Of a stretch of DNA of 64,000 nucleotides, positions 15,577 to 24,092 are shown piece after piece. This DNA comes from JAQUCI01 sp034932685. GTDB taxonomy: Bacteria > Bacillota_I > Bacilli_A > Erysipelotrichales > Erysipelotrichaceae. The notes under the pieces were generated by a model. That model had not been told where the DNA came from. It was given only the letters and a program-made list of their open reading frames with translations, and did no database searches. How positions within the stretch are numbered: the stretch's first letter is position 1; each line of letters starts with the position of its first letter. The DNA lies in contig JAYFOM010000031.1 of the NCBI GenBank assembly GCA_034932685.1, forward strand, positions 1 to 64,000. Reading direction: 5' to 3'. A program made the position numbers and the translations under genes.

Positions 15577-18102
15577 TTACTTCATCTCCGAATAATTTGC
15601 TGAAATGAACTCGTCAATACAATTCCTTGTGAGTTTGTTGTCTGTCTTCTCGGCAACATATGAAACTATCGTTCTATTGATTGAATAATTCAATTCTTCT
15701 ATTTGCTTTGGAATTAAACTATTTCTAGAAATATTGGGAATGATTTTTTTATTTTCACTATTGATTATTATTCTTTCAATTTCTATTCCATAAAGCATTG
15801 GCAATAAGGTTATTTTAACGTTACTCACCAAAACTCCTTTCACATAAAATTTAATATTACTTCTATACATGTTTGAGTCAAAATTGAATTTTTGGATCTT
15901 ATAAAAAGTATCAGCATAACCTAAATATCTCAAATAATATCCGTTTCTTTCTATTAATCTTATACTTTCTAATTTTATTTCAATTAATCCATCGTATTGT
16001 GACAAATCACCATAAACATCATATATATCTGTTAAAGTAATCTCCCCATATACTTCTCTTTTCCCAGAAAACACACTTTCAGAATGATTATTAATTACTT
16101 GTTCTACATGGACATCTTCTTCACGATAATATACCGTAATAACTTCGTTCTCAACATGATTTAGAGCTGAATCAAAGTCATCAACATAAGACAATGCCTC
16201 ATCCATGTTATAGCCAGTTATCATAGGAATTTCTAAAAAACAAATTGTGTTATTTACGAAATAGTCACTAATCTTGCACTCACTTGTAACTTTACCTAAT
16301 TTCAAATTTGAATCTTCGTCTTTGTATAAATATAGCGCCTTTTTATCTAAATCTTCTAAGTTCAAGTATAACGGAAGTTGATTCCTCTTGAATTTTACTA
16401 GCACTTCAATATTATCAAAATAGTTGCTGAGATTAACCCAGTCACTATTTGTTCGATATTCCTCTAAATCAGAGAAATTAGGATTAAGATTTTTTGAATT
16501 TTCCTTGTCTACAATATCAATGAATATATCATATTTTGGTTTCAGGAAGTTTTCCTCGATAAACTTAATCATTAGATCTGGATTTTCAAAAACACTTTTT
16601 ACCTGAGTTAAATTAAGTTCAATGCTAGTTCCATGAATAGTTGTAATACTAGAAGTTGTAAATTCAATATACTCACTTTGTTTTTGTAATTTTAAGTCAA
16701 TTGATTGAGAATTATTGTAATGTCTAGTACGAATTTTTACTGTATCTGACAGCATGAAACAGGCCAGAAAGCCTATCCCATAATTGCCAATAGGATTGAT
16801 ATTGGAATCTAAATATAAAAAATCATTTGAACGATAATAAGAAACTCCAACATTTAGAAAATATTTCTTTAATACCTCTTCAGTCATTCCAATGCCTGTA
16901 TCTCTAACGACTAATCGATTCCCTTCCTCATCCCAGGTTATTCTAATAACAGGTTTATTATATAAAGTTTCATCATATTCATTTAAGTTGGACAAAACAT
17001 CACACGCATCTAGCGCATTTTGAAGCAGTTCACGAATTCCATATTTTTTATTCCCATAGATATTTTCTCCCATAAGCAACTCTGTGACTGCGCCATAATC
17101 AAGATTCAACTTAAAATCGGCAATACTAAATCCTTTTGGAATAATTTTATTCTCGATAGAATTCTCAAAGTTTAATTGATACTTTTCATGATTAAAACTA
17201 TCCCTACAAAATCTTATTGATGTAGATAGTTGATCTTCGAAATAATGAAAATACTGCAAGAGATTTCTATATAGTTCTGAATCATCTGTTTCTCCATAAA
17301 AAACCACTTGTTTTCTTTTCGTTTTTTCGTTAAATTTAGTTTTTTTATGATTTGTGATAACGGAATGTTTATCCCACTCCCTCTTGCTAATAAACGGAAG
17401 ATTCAAGTACTCTTTTAATGTGAACGATGTTCTTCTGTCATCGACGTCTAATAAGTCTGCTAATCTAAGAACAAGTGAGATAAACTGAGGATTTAAACTT
17501 TCTTTTCCAATAATCTGATTTGACAAATTTGATCTTATCCAGTCTGTTGATTCGTTATGTGACCTATTAATTTTAGACAAAATATCGAAATAACTGTGTT
17601 GCGTTCCGTATACATCCATTACATTTTTATTTTGATTGATGATTGTTTCTTTAATCATTTTTGCAGACCTTATTGCATGTTGTGGTCTTATACATTCTTC
17701 AAGAGAAATCACTTCATCACCTAAACTTCCAAAAACTTTAGAGAATTTCCTGTTACCTATAATTATTTGATCTTTCTTTATTTGTTTAATCTCTTCATCT
17801 CCAACAAACATACCTAAATCATGGGTGACTGCAGATAAAATCATAATACAAAGTTCTAAATCGCTTAATTTTGTTATATCGCTAATCAATTCATACATGA
17901 TTTCAGCTACATTAATTGAATGCGAGATGTCATGCTTTGTATAATTGTAAAAAATTGTAGGAATTCTTTCGAGAATATCTTTGCTTTTTTGACTCACGAA
18001 ATCAATTTGGCTCAAATAATGATTTGAACTTGCTGATTTTCTTCTTTTTAATTCCAAATATATTCCTGTTTTATTGATTTCCATTATATCATCCATCTCC
18101 AT
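15577..18102 (-). CDS. HD domain plus Hsp90-type (HATPase) protein, candidate defence component
   Basis: An 841-residue protein. The N-terminal part is an HD-like domain (HSINV at 61-65, HD at 94-95, LADLLDVDDRR at 214-224). A GHKL/Hsp90-type ATPase follows, with N-box RELLQNALDA (357-366), DTGIGM (401-406) and GNYGIGF (439-445). The C-terminal 390 residues are unrecognised and could be a middle domain. I believe this matches the HD-CE plus Hsp90-like architecture described in prokaryotic conflict systems. It is the third cargo gene on the strand, 262 nt after the SIR2 gene, and may have its own promoter. Starts at 18102 or 18084 are both possible. Confidence 0.8.
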   Translation of the reverse strand: MEMDDIMEINKTGIYLELKRRKSASSNHYLSQIDFVSQKSKDILERIPTIFYNYTKHDISHSINVAEIMYELISDITKLSDLELCIMILSAVTHDLGMFVGDEEIKQIKKDQIIIGNRKFSKVFGSLGDEVISLEECIRPQHAIRSAKMIKETIINQNKNVMDVYGTQHSYFDILSKINRSHNESTDWIRSNLSNQIIGKESLNPQFISLVLRLADLLDVDDRRTSFTLKEYLNLPFISKREWDKHSVITNHKKTKFNEKTKRKQVVFYGETDDSELYRNLLQYFHYFEDQLSTSIRFCRDSFNHEKYQLNFENSIENKIIPKGFSIADFKLNLDYGAVTELLMGENIYGNKKYGIRELLQNALDACDVLSNLNEYDETLYNKPVIRITWDEEGNRLVVRDTGIGMTEEVLKKYFLNVGVSYYRSNDFLYLDSNINPIGNYGIGFLACFMLSDTVKIRTRHYNNSQSIDLKLQKQSEYIEFTTSSITTIHGTSIELNLTQVKSVFENPDLMIKFIEENFLKPKYDIFIDIVDKENSKNLNPNFSDLEEYRTNSDWVNLSNYFDNIEVLVKFKRNQLPLYLNLEDLDKKALYLYKDEDSNLKLGKVTSECKISDYFVNNTICFLEIPMITGYNMDEALSYVDDFDSALNHVENEVITVYYREEDVHVEQVINNHSESVFSGKREVYGEITLTDIYDVYGDLSQYDGLIEIKLESIRLIERNGYYLRYLGYADTFYKIQKFNFDSNMYRSNIKFYVKGVLVSNVKITLLPMLYGIEIERIIINSENKKIIPNISRNSLIPKQIEELNYSINRTIVSYVAEKTDNKLTRNCIDEFISANYSEMK

Positions 18103-18364
18103 TTCTCTATATTATAAACTAGTAATTAAATATCTTACATATTTGACTAATAGAATCCAATATTTAATTGGAAAGTAAAGGTACTAACCCTTATTAACAA
18201 GTTTCTTTCCTTTTTTCTTTAATATTTTTAAAAAAATACCCATTTCGTATAACTCTTAGAAGTTATTATCTTTGCGTTGAATATAATCATACGATTTATA
18301 TCTTGGATATATTCAGTATTTTCTAGTTCCTGAGTACTTTTAATCTATATTGATAAAAGACACT

Positions 18365-19372
18365 TTATCGATTTATTTGATAATGTAATGGGTAGTGCTT
18401 TCCTTTTGGTGTCTCATTTTCCTCTTTTAAAAGTTCATACAGAAATTCATCTAGTTCTTCCCACGTCATCCCTTCTTTAAAACCCATTTTATCATTAGGT
18501 GGAAGATTTAATTGAAAAGTACTAAATACTGTTTCGCAACTTCGTCGCGGAAAATTTCCTAAGTATGATTCAAAAAAACTGTTTGAATATCTATAGTGAT
18601 GTGAATGAATAAATGTGCCCCATTTTTTAAGAATATCTTCTTCGTCTATTATATCAATTACAGATACTTCTTCTAATTGTCTATTCTCTGAACCTCCCCA
18701 AGCAGATTTTAATAACTCTACTGCTTCAATATCACTACTTGGTGCACTGTAACCAAATATCGTTAACATATAGGAGTTCTCAACCATATATTTTATTGCT
18801 TCCCAAGAATTATTTATATAATTATCATCAATATAGTTTTTCTTTCCAATAGGGTATAGGAGTTTAGTAGGAACTAACTTTCTCTTGCAAACTGGACAAA
18901 TTGCTCCTTTATATCCATATTCATTATGCTCATAGCAATAATTCATAGCCACATTACCATGCAAACAAAATATCTTTGGAAGATTATCAGTAATATCCAT
19001 ACATCTTAAATAAGCTTGTAATAATAATGGGTCCCAATTAAATGTCGCAATTGCATCCGTTTCAGTTAAACTCAAAATCAGAAAATCATAAATTGTAGGA
19101 AAATTTGGTATCTCTAAAATAGAAAAATAGTCATATATTCTGCTTTCAAGTTCTTCGACAACACTTTTGCAGTCAGGTCTTGAATAGAGTTCAAAATAAA
19201 TATCTTCTAAATTATCACTTTTTGTTTTAAGTTCAATATCTTTTAATACCTCATTCAAGTTAAGTTTATCAATTAAACCATTCATCACCGAAGACTTTCT
19301 TCCGTTTTTATCACCTTCAGGTATGGTAGCTACTGTTGCACCAGCACCCAATATAACCGTATGTGTTCTCAC
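18365..19372 (-). CDS. SIR2-like NAD-binding protein, candidate defence effector
   Basis: A 335-residue protein with the SIR2 fold signals: GAGAT at 9-13, FNWDPLL with Asn112 and Asp114, CLHGN with His138, an unusual zinc-type cluster (C146, C159, C162) and FGYSAPSSD. In anti-phage systems SIR2 domains often destroy NAD+ on infection; in this protein that is inference. The start is GTG at 19372 with AAAGGAG 8 nt upstream. It follows the ATPase gene by 37 nt, so the two are very probably cotranscribed. It lacks any obvious sensor domain, which suggests the partners do the sensing. Confidence 0.82.
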   Translation of the reverse strand: MRTHTVILGAGATVATIPEGDKNGRKSSVMNGLIDKLNLNEVLKDIELKTKSDNLEDIYFELYSRPDCKSVVEELESRIYDYFSILEIPNFPTIYDFLILSLTETDAIATFNWDPLLLQAYLRCMDITDNLPKIFCLHGNVAMNYCYEHNEYGYKGAICPVCKRKLVPTKLLYPIGKKNYIDDNYINNSWEAIKYMVENSYMLTIFGYSAPSSDIEAVELLKSAWGGSENRQLEEVSVIDIIDEEDILKKWGTFIHSHHYRYSNSFFESYLGNFPRRSCETVFSTFQLNLPPNDKMGFKEGMTWEELDEFLYELLKEENETPKGKHYPLHYQINR

Positions 19373-19409
19373 AATATAATCTCCTTTGCTTAGCTTTTTC
19401 TCAATAACT

Positions 19410-21554
19410 TTATGATATAATGAAAATATCCTTTATTTCCTTCAATTCGCTGTAGACATCAAACAAATCTTTAGGATCTATATCAACCAAAGGCTCATAC
19501 ATAAATGAATTATAATGAATAAACTCTGGCGTATTAAGAAGAACTTTTTCAAATAAATTTTTTGCTTTATCAGTTAAATCATCCTTATATTTCTCTAATA
19601 AGTAAATAGTTTGGTTTTCAGTGCAATCATCAATCTTTGAATAATCTTCATTGATGACTTTGTCTTCAAGTATTAGTCTAATCGCAATCGAAAGGGCAAG
19701 CTTTGTTTTTAAATCACTGCTCTCGATTCTTTGACCGAAATTGTGATTGATAAGTGATTCCACAAAAGACTGTTCTAAATTACCTTCATATTTGTCAACT
19801 TTTACGTTTGGCACGATATTCTTAATTCTTTCAATTACTTCAGCTACTTTAATGTCTTTAGATTCTTGTTTGATATGTAATAATTTAGTGAAAAACAAAA
19901 AATCATCGTTATCTTCTTCGCCATGACACATTGCACTTATTTCTCTAACAAACGGAATGGAAGAAAATAGATCCACAAAGGATATAATATTTTTAATTTT
20001 ATCATATGATAATTGAAACTTACTGTTCACTCTTACAACAACATGTTTATTTTTATCAATATATGCTTCAGAAGGTTTTAGTTTTACCCTACTAATTGCA
20101 GCTCTATAGAAGTCAAAATTGTGAGTAAGTAAAATAATATTACAGCCTTTTTCTTTTATTTCTTTAATATACATTAGAAATGCAATTCTGTTCGCATAAT
20201 CAAATGTTTCGACAACATCATCAAGGATTATAGTAGGTTTATTATCTTTCACAGCCTCATATCTTACAATTAAATGAATTGTTTTTAACGCATTTCTTTC
20301 GCCTGAAGAGAGTAAGTTATATATCTCTGACTCATTATATTTCCTGTTCTTATTGTCTTTATGAATAAAAATAATCTTCGGAACTTCATACCCTAATCTT
20401 GCTTCAAACAAATTATCTACTCGAATTTCAAACCTTGGTTTAAATCGATTAGTATATATTTCAATTGCCTTCTCAAAACTACTGGTTTGTGTTTGTGATA
20501 ACTCAATAATTCTTAAGATATTATCTTGCAAGCTATTAACAGTTTCTATCTTTGATAATAATTCGTCATTATTATATTTATTACGAAGTTTGGAAAGTTT
20601 CAAAGTCTTTCTTCCTAAGGATAACTCTGAAACTTTAGTCACATCTTTTAATAGGTCTTCAACAACCTTTGATTCTTTAGTTGTACCTAATGTTTTCAAT
20701 ATATTTTTGTATTGAGAAATAACCTCCGGATCACTTTTTATGACTTTTAATTCTTCATCAATTCTGTGTTTTAAATCGGATATATTATTAAATTTTTCTC
20801 CATTTAACACGACATATCGATACTCATTAAGAAATTCTGTTTCTTCTAATACAGAAATAAATATCTCGCAATTTATATCATTAAACTTCTCATCAAACAA
20901 TTTACTGTTTAGTTTTCTCTGCACTATACTCGTATACTTATTGACTTCTTCTTTAAATTCTTTAGAATCAATAATATTATATGCTTTTTGATCAACTTTC
21001 TTAAAATCTAGATAGTCTAATTCAAGTGGTTTAGTCTCTAATAAACGATTATACATACTCTTTAATATCTCACCTAAATTTTCAGTATTCAAATCGACTA
21101 AATCAGCTAAATCATTAGGAGTTTTTATAACGATATTAAACTCCTTTGCGTATTTAATAAATTCATCAACGTATTTATTAAACTCTTTGTATACCAAAGA
21201 CAATTCTTTCTGATATTTAGGTAATAATAGTAATTGTTCAAATCCTGATTGTTTGTCAACAGTTTTATCTTCATATAGTTCTTTTGAATATACAATTAAA
21301 TTAGGAATTATTTGACCATCATCAGTTTTATAATTAACTCCATCTTTTAATATATCATACTCAAATTTTTTGTCATTTATTCGATCACTTATATCTTGAA
21401 CATCATTTTCTGCCAAATTAAACAATGCTCTAGAAAAACTGCTTTTAAATATCCCATTACTGGCATAAATACACATATTATTTAGTCCACCACTTAAACT
21501 TTTTAAATTGAGATCTTTAATTCCGTATGCATTTTCAAATTTTTTAATTATCAT
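19410..21554 (-). CDS. ABC/SMC-like ATPase of conflict-system type
   Basis: A 714-residue protein with a variant Walker A (ASNGIFKSS, 31-39), a long central helical region (about 110-370), an ABC signature LSSGER (415-420), Walker B LDDVVETFD (444-452) and H-loop LTHNFDFY (476-483). The C-terminal 220 residues are unrecognised. The layout resembles the AAA_13/RloC/PrrC-like ATPases that act as sensors or switches in anti-phage systems. GGAG precedes the ATG. It is the first cargo gene and lies 92 nt from the insertion sequence, whose end may affect its expression. I see no nuclease motif that I can name. Confidence 0.82.
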   Translation of the reverse strand: MIIKKFENAYGIKDLNLKSLSGGLNNMCIYASNGIFKSSFSRALFNLAENDVQDISDRINDKKFEYDILKDGVNYKTDDGQIIPNLIVYSKELYEDKTVDKQSGFEQLLLLPKYQKELSLVYKEFNKYVDEFIKYAKEFNIVIKTPNDLADLVDLNTENLGEILKSMYNRLLETKPLELDYLDFKKVDQKAYNIIDSKEFKEEVNKYTSIVQRKLNSKLFDEKFNDINCEIFISVLEETEFLNEYRYVVLNGEKFNNISDLKHRIDEELKVIKSDPEVISQYKNILKTLGTTKESKVVEDLLKDVTKVSELSLGRKTLKLSKLRNKYNNDELLSKIETVNSLQDNILRIIELSQTQTSSFEKAIEIYTNRFKPRFEIRVDNLFEARLGYEVPKIIFIHKDNKNRKYNESEIYNLLSSGERNALKTIHLIVRYEAVKDNKPTIILDDVVETFDYANRIAFLMYIKEIKEKGCNIILLTHNFDFYRAAISRVKLKPSEAYIDKNKHVVVRVNSKFQLSYDKIKNIISFVDLFSSIPFVREISAMCHGEEDNDDFLFFTKLLHIKQESKDIKVAEVIERIKNIVPNVKVDKYEGNLEQSFVESLINHNFGQRIESSDLKTKLALSIAIRLILEDKVINEDYSKIDDCTENQTIYLLEKYKDDLTDKAKNLFEKVLLNTPEFIHYNSFMYEPLVDIDPKDLFDVYSELKEIKDIFIIS

Positions 21555-21620
21555 TTGCTTTTCTCCAAATTGAATACCTTTATTAGTATTTTAACATTTC
21601 TAATAACTCATATCTAATAG

Positions 21621-21645
21621 ATTTGAAGAATATGGTTTCAGGATT
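21621..21645. repeat. Left copy of 25-bp target duplication
   Basis: The 25 bases starting ATTTGAAGAATATGG are repeated exactly at 22773-22797. The two copies flank the insertion sequence and form its target site duplication. Confidence 0.88.
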
Positions 21646-22772
21646 TGTAGAGTTACAATTGATGTGATACTTTCCAACTAAAATAGAAAAGCGAATGGAA
21701 TCCTGTAAAATAGAGTTAGCACACTTTATAGAAAGGAAACCAATCGCATGTCTATTATAACCCAATCTAAACGTTTTTTGCCCCATGAACTACAAACTCG
21801 TTTCTATGCATGTAAAATTTATACCCAAAATAAGTATTCTGTTGCTTTTGTCACTCGACGATATAAAATCTCTAAAGCGTCATTGATGCGCTGGATGAAG
21901 TGCTTTGATGGTACAAAACAATCACTTATGGATAAATCACATCGTCCTCACTCTAAGCATCCTAATGCTCATACTGATCAAGAAATAGAGTGGATCAATA
22001 ACTATTTGCGGCGTAACCCTACCATCTCTATGATTGAGCTCTATGGCAAGCTCAGAATCAATCGTGGGTATTCAAGACATCCAAGCTCACTCTTTCGCTT
22101 CCTTCGTAAACAAGGGTATTATAAACTACCTAAACCAAAGACGAAACCTTACAAACCCAAACCATATAACACACCTAAACTAACTGGTATTAAGTGGCAA
22201 TGTGATGTTAAGCATGTCCCAAAAGAATGTAAATCTTCCTCGCTGCTTAATGATCAGAAGTATTACCAATACACCATGCTTGACGAAGCCTCAAGAGAAC
22301 GCTTTATTTATCACTACGATGAACATTCTAGTTACTCTAGTGTTGATTTTGTAAAACGTGCTATTGCTTATTTCAATTATCAACCTCTCACTATTCAAAC
22401 CGATAACGGCTTCGAGTTTGCTCATACAACCAACACAGAAAAAATCCATCCATTCAATATACTACTTGATGATCTTGGCATTGAACATAAATTAATCCGC
22501 CCAAGAACACCTAGGCATAATGGCAAAGTGGAGCGTTCTCATCGCAATGATAATAATCGTTTCTACCAACATCTTAAATTCTATTCACTTAATGATTTAC
22601 GTGAACAAGCTAAACGTTACTTATATCGTTCAAACAATATCCCGATGGCTTCACTTAATTATCTAACACCTCTTGAAATGAGAGAAAAACTAAATAACTA
22701 ACTTAAATACTATTTTACATGATGACATTTTTTATTCTTAGAATTTGGTCTCACATCATTTACAAGTATACA
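21646..22772 (+). mobile_element. Insertion sequence, 1127 bp, IS1202- or IS481-like
   Basis: The ends are imperfect 25-bp inverted repeats (about 19 of 25 matched), beginning TGTA and ending TACA and sharing TGATGTGA. One transposase gene fills the element. A 25-bp target duplication is much longer than usual for IS3 or IS481 elements and is like that reported for the IS1202 group. It sits between the defence genes and the integrase. Confidence 0.85.
21748..22701 (+). CDS. DDE transposase of the insertion sequence
   Basis: A 317-residue single-frame transposase. An N-terminal helix-turn-helix (about residues 30-60) is followed by an rve-type catalytic core with D153 (QCDVKHV), D219 (QTDNGFE) and E262 (HNGKVERSH), a D-D-E spacing of 42 between the last two. 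It appears complete, so the element may be active or only recently arrived. AAGGA precedes the ATG. IS481 and IS1202 transposases share this layout; the long target duplication favours the latter. Confidence 0.9.
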   Translation: MSIITQSKRFLPHELQTRFYACKIYTQNKYSVAFVTRRYKISKASLMRWMKCFDGTKQSLMDKSHRPHSKHPNAHTDQEIEWINNYLRRNPTISMIELYGKLRINRGYSRHPSSLFRFLRKQGYYKLPKPKTKPYKPKPYNTPKLTGIKWQCDVKHVPKECKSSSLLNDQKYYQYTMLDEASRERFIYHYDEHSSYSSVDFVKRAIAYFNYQPLTIQTDNGFEFAHTTNTEKIHPFNILLDDLGIEHKLIRPRTPRHNGKVERSHRNDNNRFYQHLKFYSLNDLREQAKRYLYRSNNIPMASLNYLTPLEMREKLNN

Positions 22773-22797
22773 ATTTGAAGAATATGGTTTCAGGATT
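22773..22797. repeat. Right copy of 25-bp target duplication
   Basis: Exact direct repeat of 21621-21645, starting immediately after the insertion sequence end TACA. Confidence 0.88.
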
Positions 22798-22833
22798 TAA
22801 CTTAATTTTAAAATCCTACCTCTCGAATTAAGA

Positions 22834-23948
22834 TTACATATTCTGCCCTAGCAAATACTCCTGCAACTTATCGAATTCATTACTCTTTAGTTCTTCTGAT
22901 GCATCCGCATAGATATTCATCGTTGTTTTAATATCCGAGTGACCCAGTGTTTCTTGAATAACTTTAAGGTTGATTCCTGCTTCTACTTGTCTCGTCGCAA
23001 ATGTATGTCTTAGAATATGACAACTCATCTTAGGAAGTAATACCACTTCTTCATCTTCCTTAGCATTGCTCAACTGCTCTTCATTACAATAATCAACAAT
23101 CCTTCTTAAGGCTTTATTCAACATATTCTGATTTTGAACACTTCCATATCTATTCAAGAAGATAAACCCTGTATACCCATCCACAATAATCCCTTGTGGG
23201 GTATCTAATGTTTTTTGAAGTTCTTTCTCTTCTAAAAAAGCTTCTCTGACTTGCCGCATCATCGGCACTGTTCGATATCCCGATTTAGTCTTTGGTGTGT
23301 TAACTGCAAATCTAGTCTTTCCGTCTTCATGTTGATAATAAACCAATGTGCGATTAACACTAATAGTATTATTTTCAAAATCTATGTCATTCCAAGTCAA
23401 ACCCGACACTTCTCCAATTCGAAGTCCTGTATTAATCATAACAGTAAAGATTGGTTTCCACCGTTTAGCAATTTCACTTGTATTCAAGTAGTTTACAAAT
23501 ATCTCATGTTCTTGTGCTGTCAGTGCTCTTCGTTTTTCTTCATCTATATTATGGGTTTTCTTTAGTTCTCTTAAAGCATTAGTGGAAGGATTATTACGAA
23601 TACGATCTTCTTCGACTGCTAGTTCAAGTACCTGAAAGATTACTGTATGAATAGTATCAAGAGTATGAATACAAACCCCTTCTATTTCAACAAGGTCATT
23701 ATAGAAACGTCGTACATCTAATCTCATTAATTCAAGCAACTTATGTTTGTTAAGTGTTTTTTCAACAAACTTTTCAAACATATATCTATAGTTTTGAAAA
23801 GTGTTTTTTTAGTATCCTTTTTTATCTTAATCCAAATATAATACATGTCGTTTACGGTAACACTTTGCGAGGTCAATTTTATTCCAACAAGCCCATCTTT
23901 TAGTACTGCTTCCTTTTTATTTCTGAGTTCATCAAGCGAACTAACTTC
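22834..23948 (-). pseudogene. Tn916/ICE-type tyrosine integrase, 5' part frameshifted
   Basis: From 23781 to 22834 an intact frame of 315 residues covers part of the core-binding domain and the whole catalytic domain, with R121, K165 in PKTKSG, H255 and R258 in HILRHT, H281 in LGHSD, and Y291. Upstream, the expected N-terminal domain is present in another frame (about 23948-23792, including SLDELRNKKEAVLKDG and VNDMYYIWIKIKK). One base is missing in an A run, seen as TTTT at 23792-23795 on the plus strand. Further upstream the frame breaks again. The start at 23781 is therefore not a natural one. The arm-binding domain is lost, so the enzyme is probably inactive, unless the lesion is a sequencing error. 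Confidence 0.8.
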
Positions 23949-24009
23949 TCAAATCTAATTTTTAGAAATAAATTAAATTTAGATGTGAATCAGGCGTAAA
24001 TTATGACAT

Positions 24010-24019
24010 TTCTCATATG
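24010..24019. repeat. Extra copy of the attachment-site core
   Basis: TTCTCATATG occurs here and again inside the attachment site at 24078-24087, 68 nt apart. The copy here lies in a small hairpin (GACAT / ATGTC). It could be an integrase binding site. Confidence 0.35.
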
Positions 24020-24069
24020 TCAAACCCTCAAAAACCCTGTATTTAAGCTACTATTTTAACTTAATACAC

Positions 24070-24092
24070 CTATCTACTTCTCATATGTGGGA
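24070..24092 (-). repeat. Proximal attachment site within lysS 3' end
   Basis: The last codons of the functional lysS (P-H-M-R-S-R-stop) form this copy of the 23-bp repeat found also at 15261-15283. The integrase remnant lies on its island side. Confidence 0.9.

Larger units (their letters stand above)
15261..24092. mobile_element. Genomic island inserted in the 3' end of lysS, carrying a candidate defence system
   Basis: About 8.8 kb bounded by direct repeats of the lysS 3' end. A tyrosine integrase remnant lies next to the intact lysS copy, a usual arrangement for integrative elements. The cargo is an ABC-like ATPase, a SIR2-like protein and an HD/Hsp90-type ATPase protein, plus one insertion sequence. 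No conjugation, replication or phage structural genes are present. The integrase 5' end is broken, so the element is probably fixed or needs help to move. Confidence 0.88.

Noticed and set aside
21583..21786. Small minus-strand reading frame across the insertion sequence end
   Set aside because: It spans the target duplication and the inverted end and overlaps the transposase start, so it is a chance frame.
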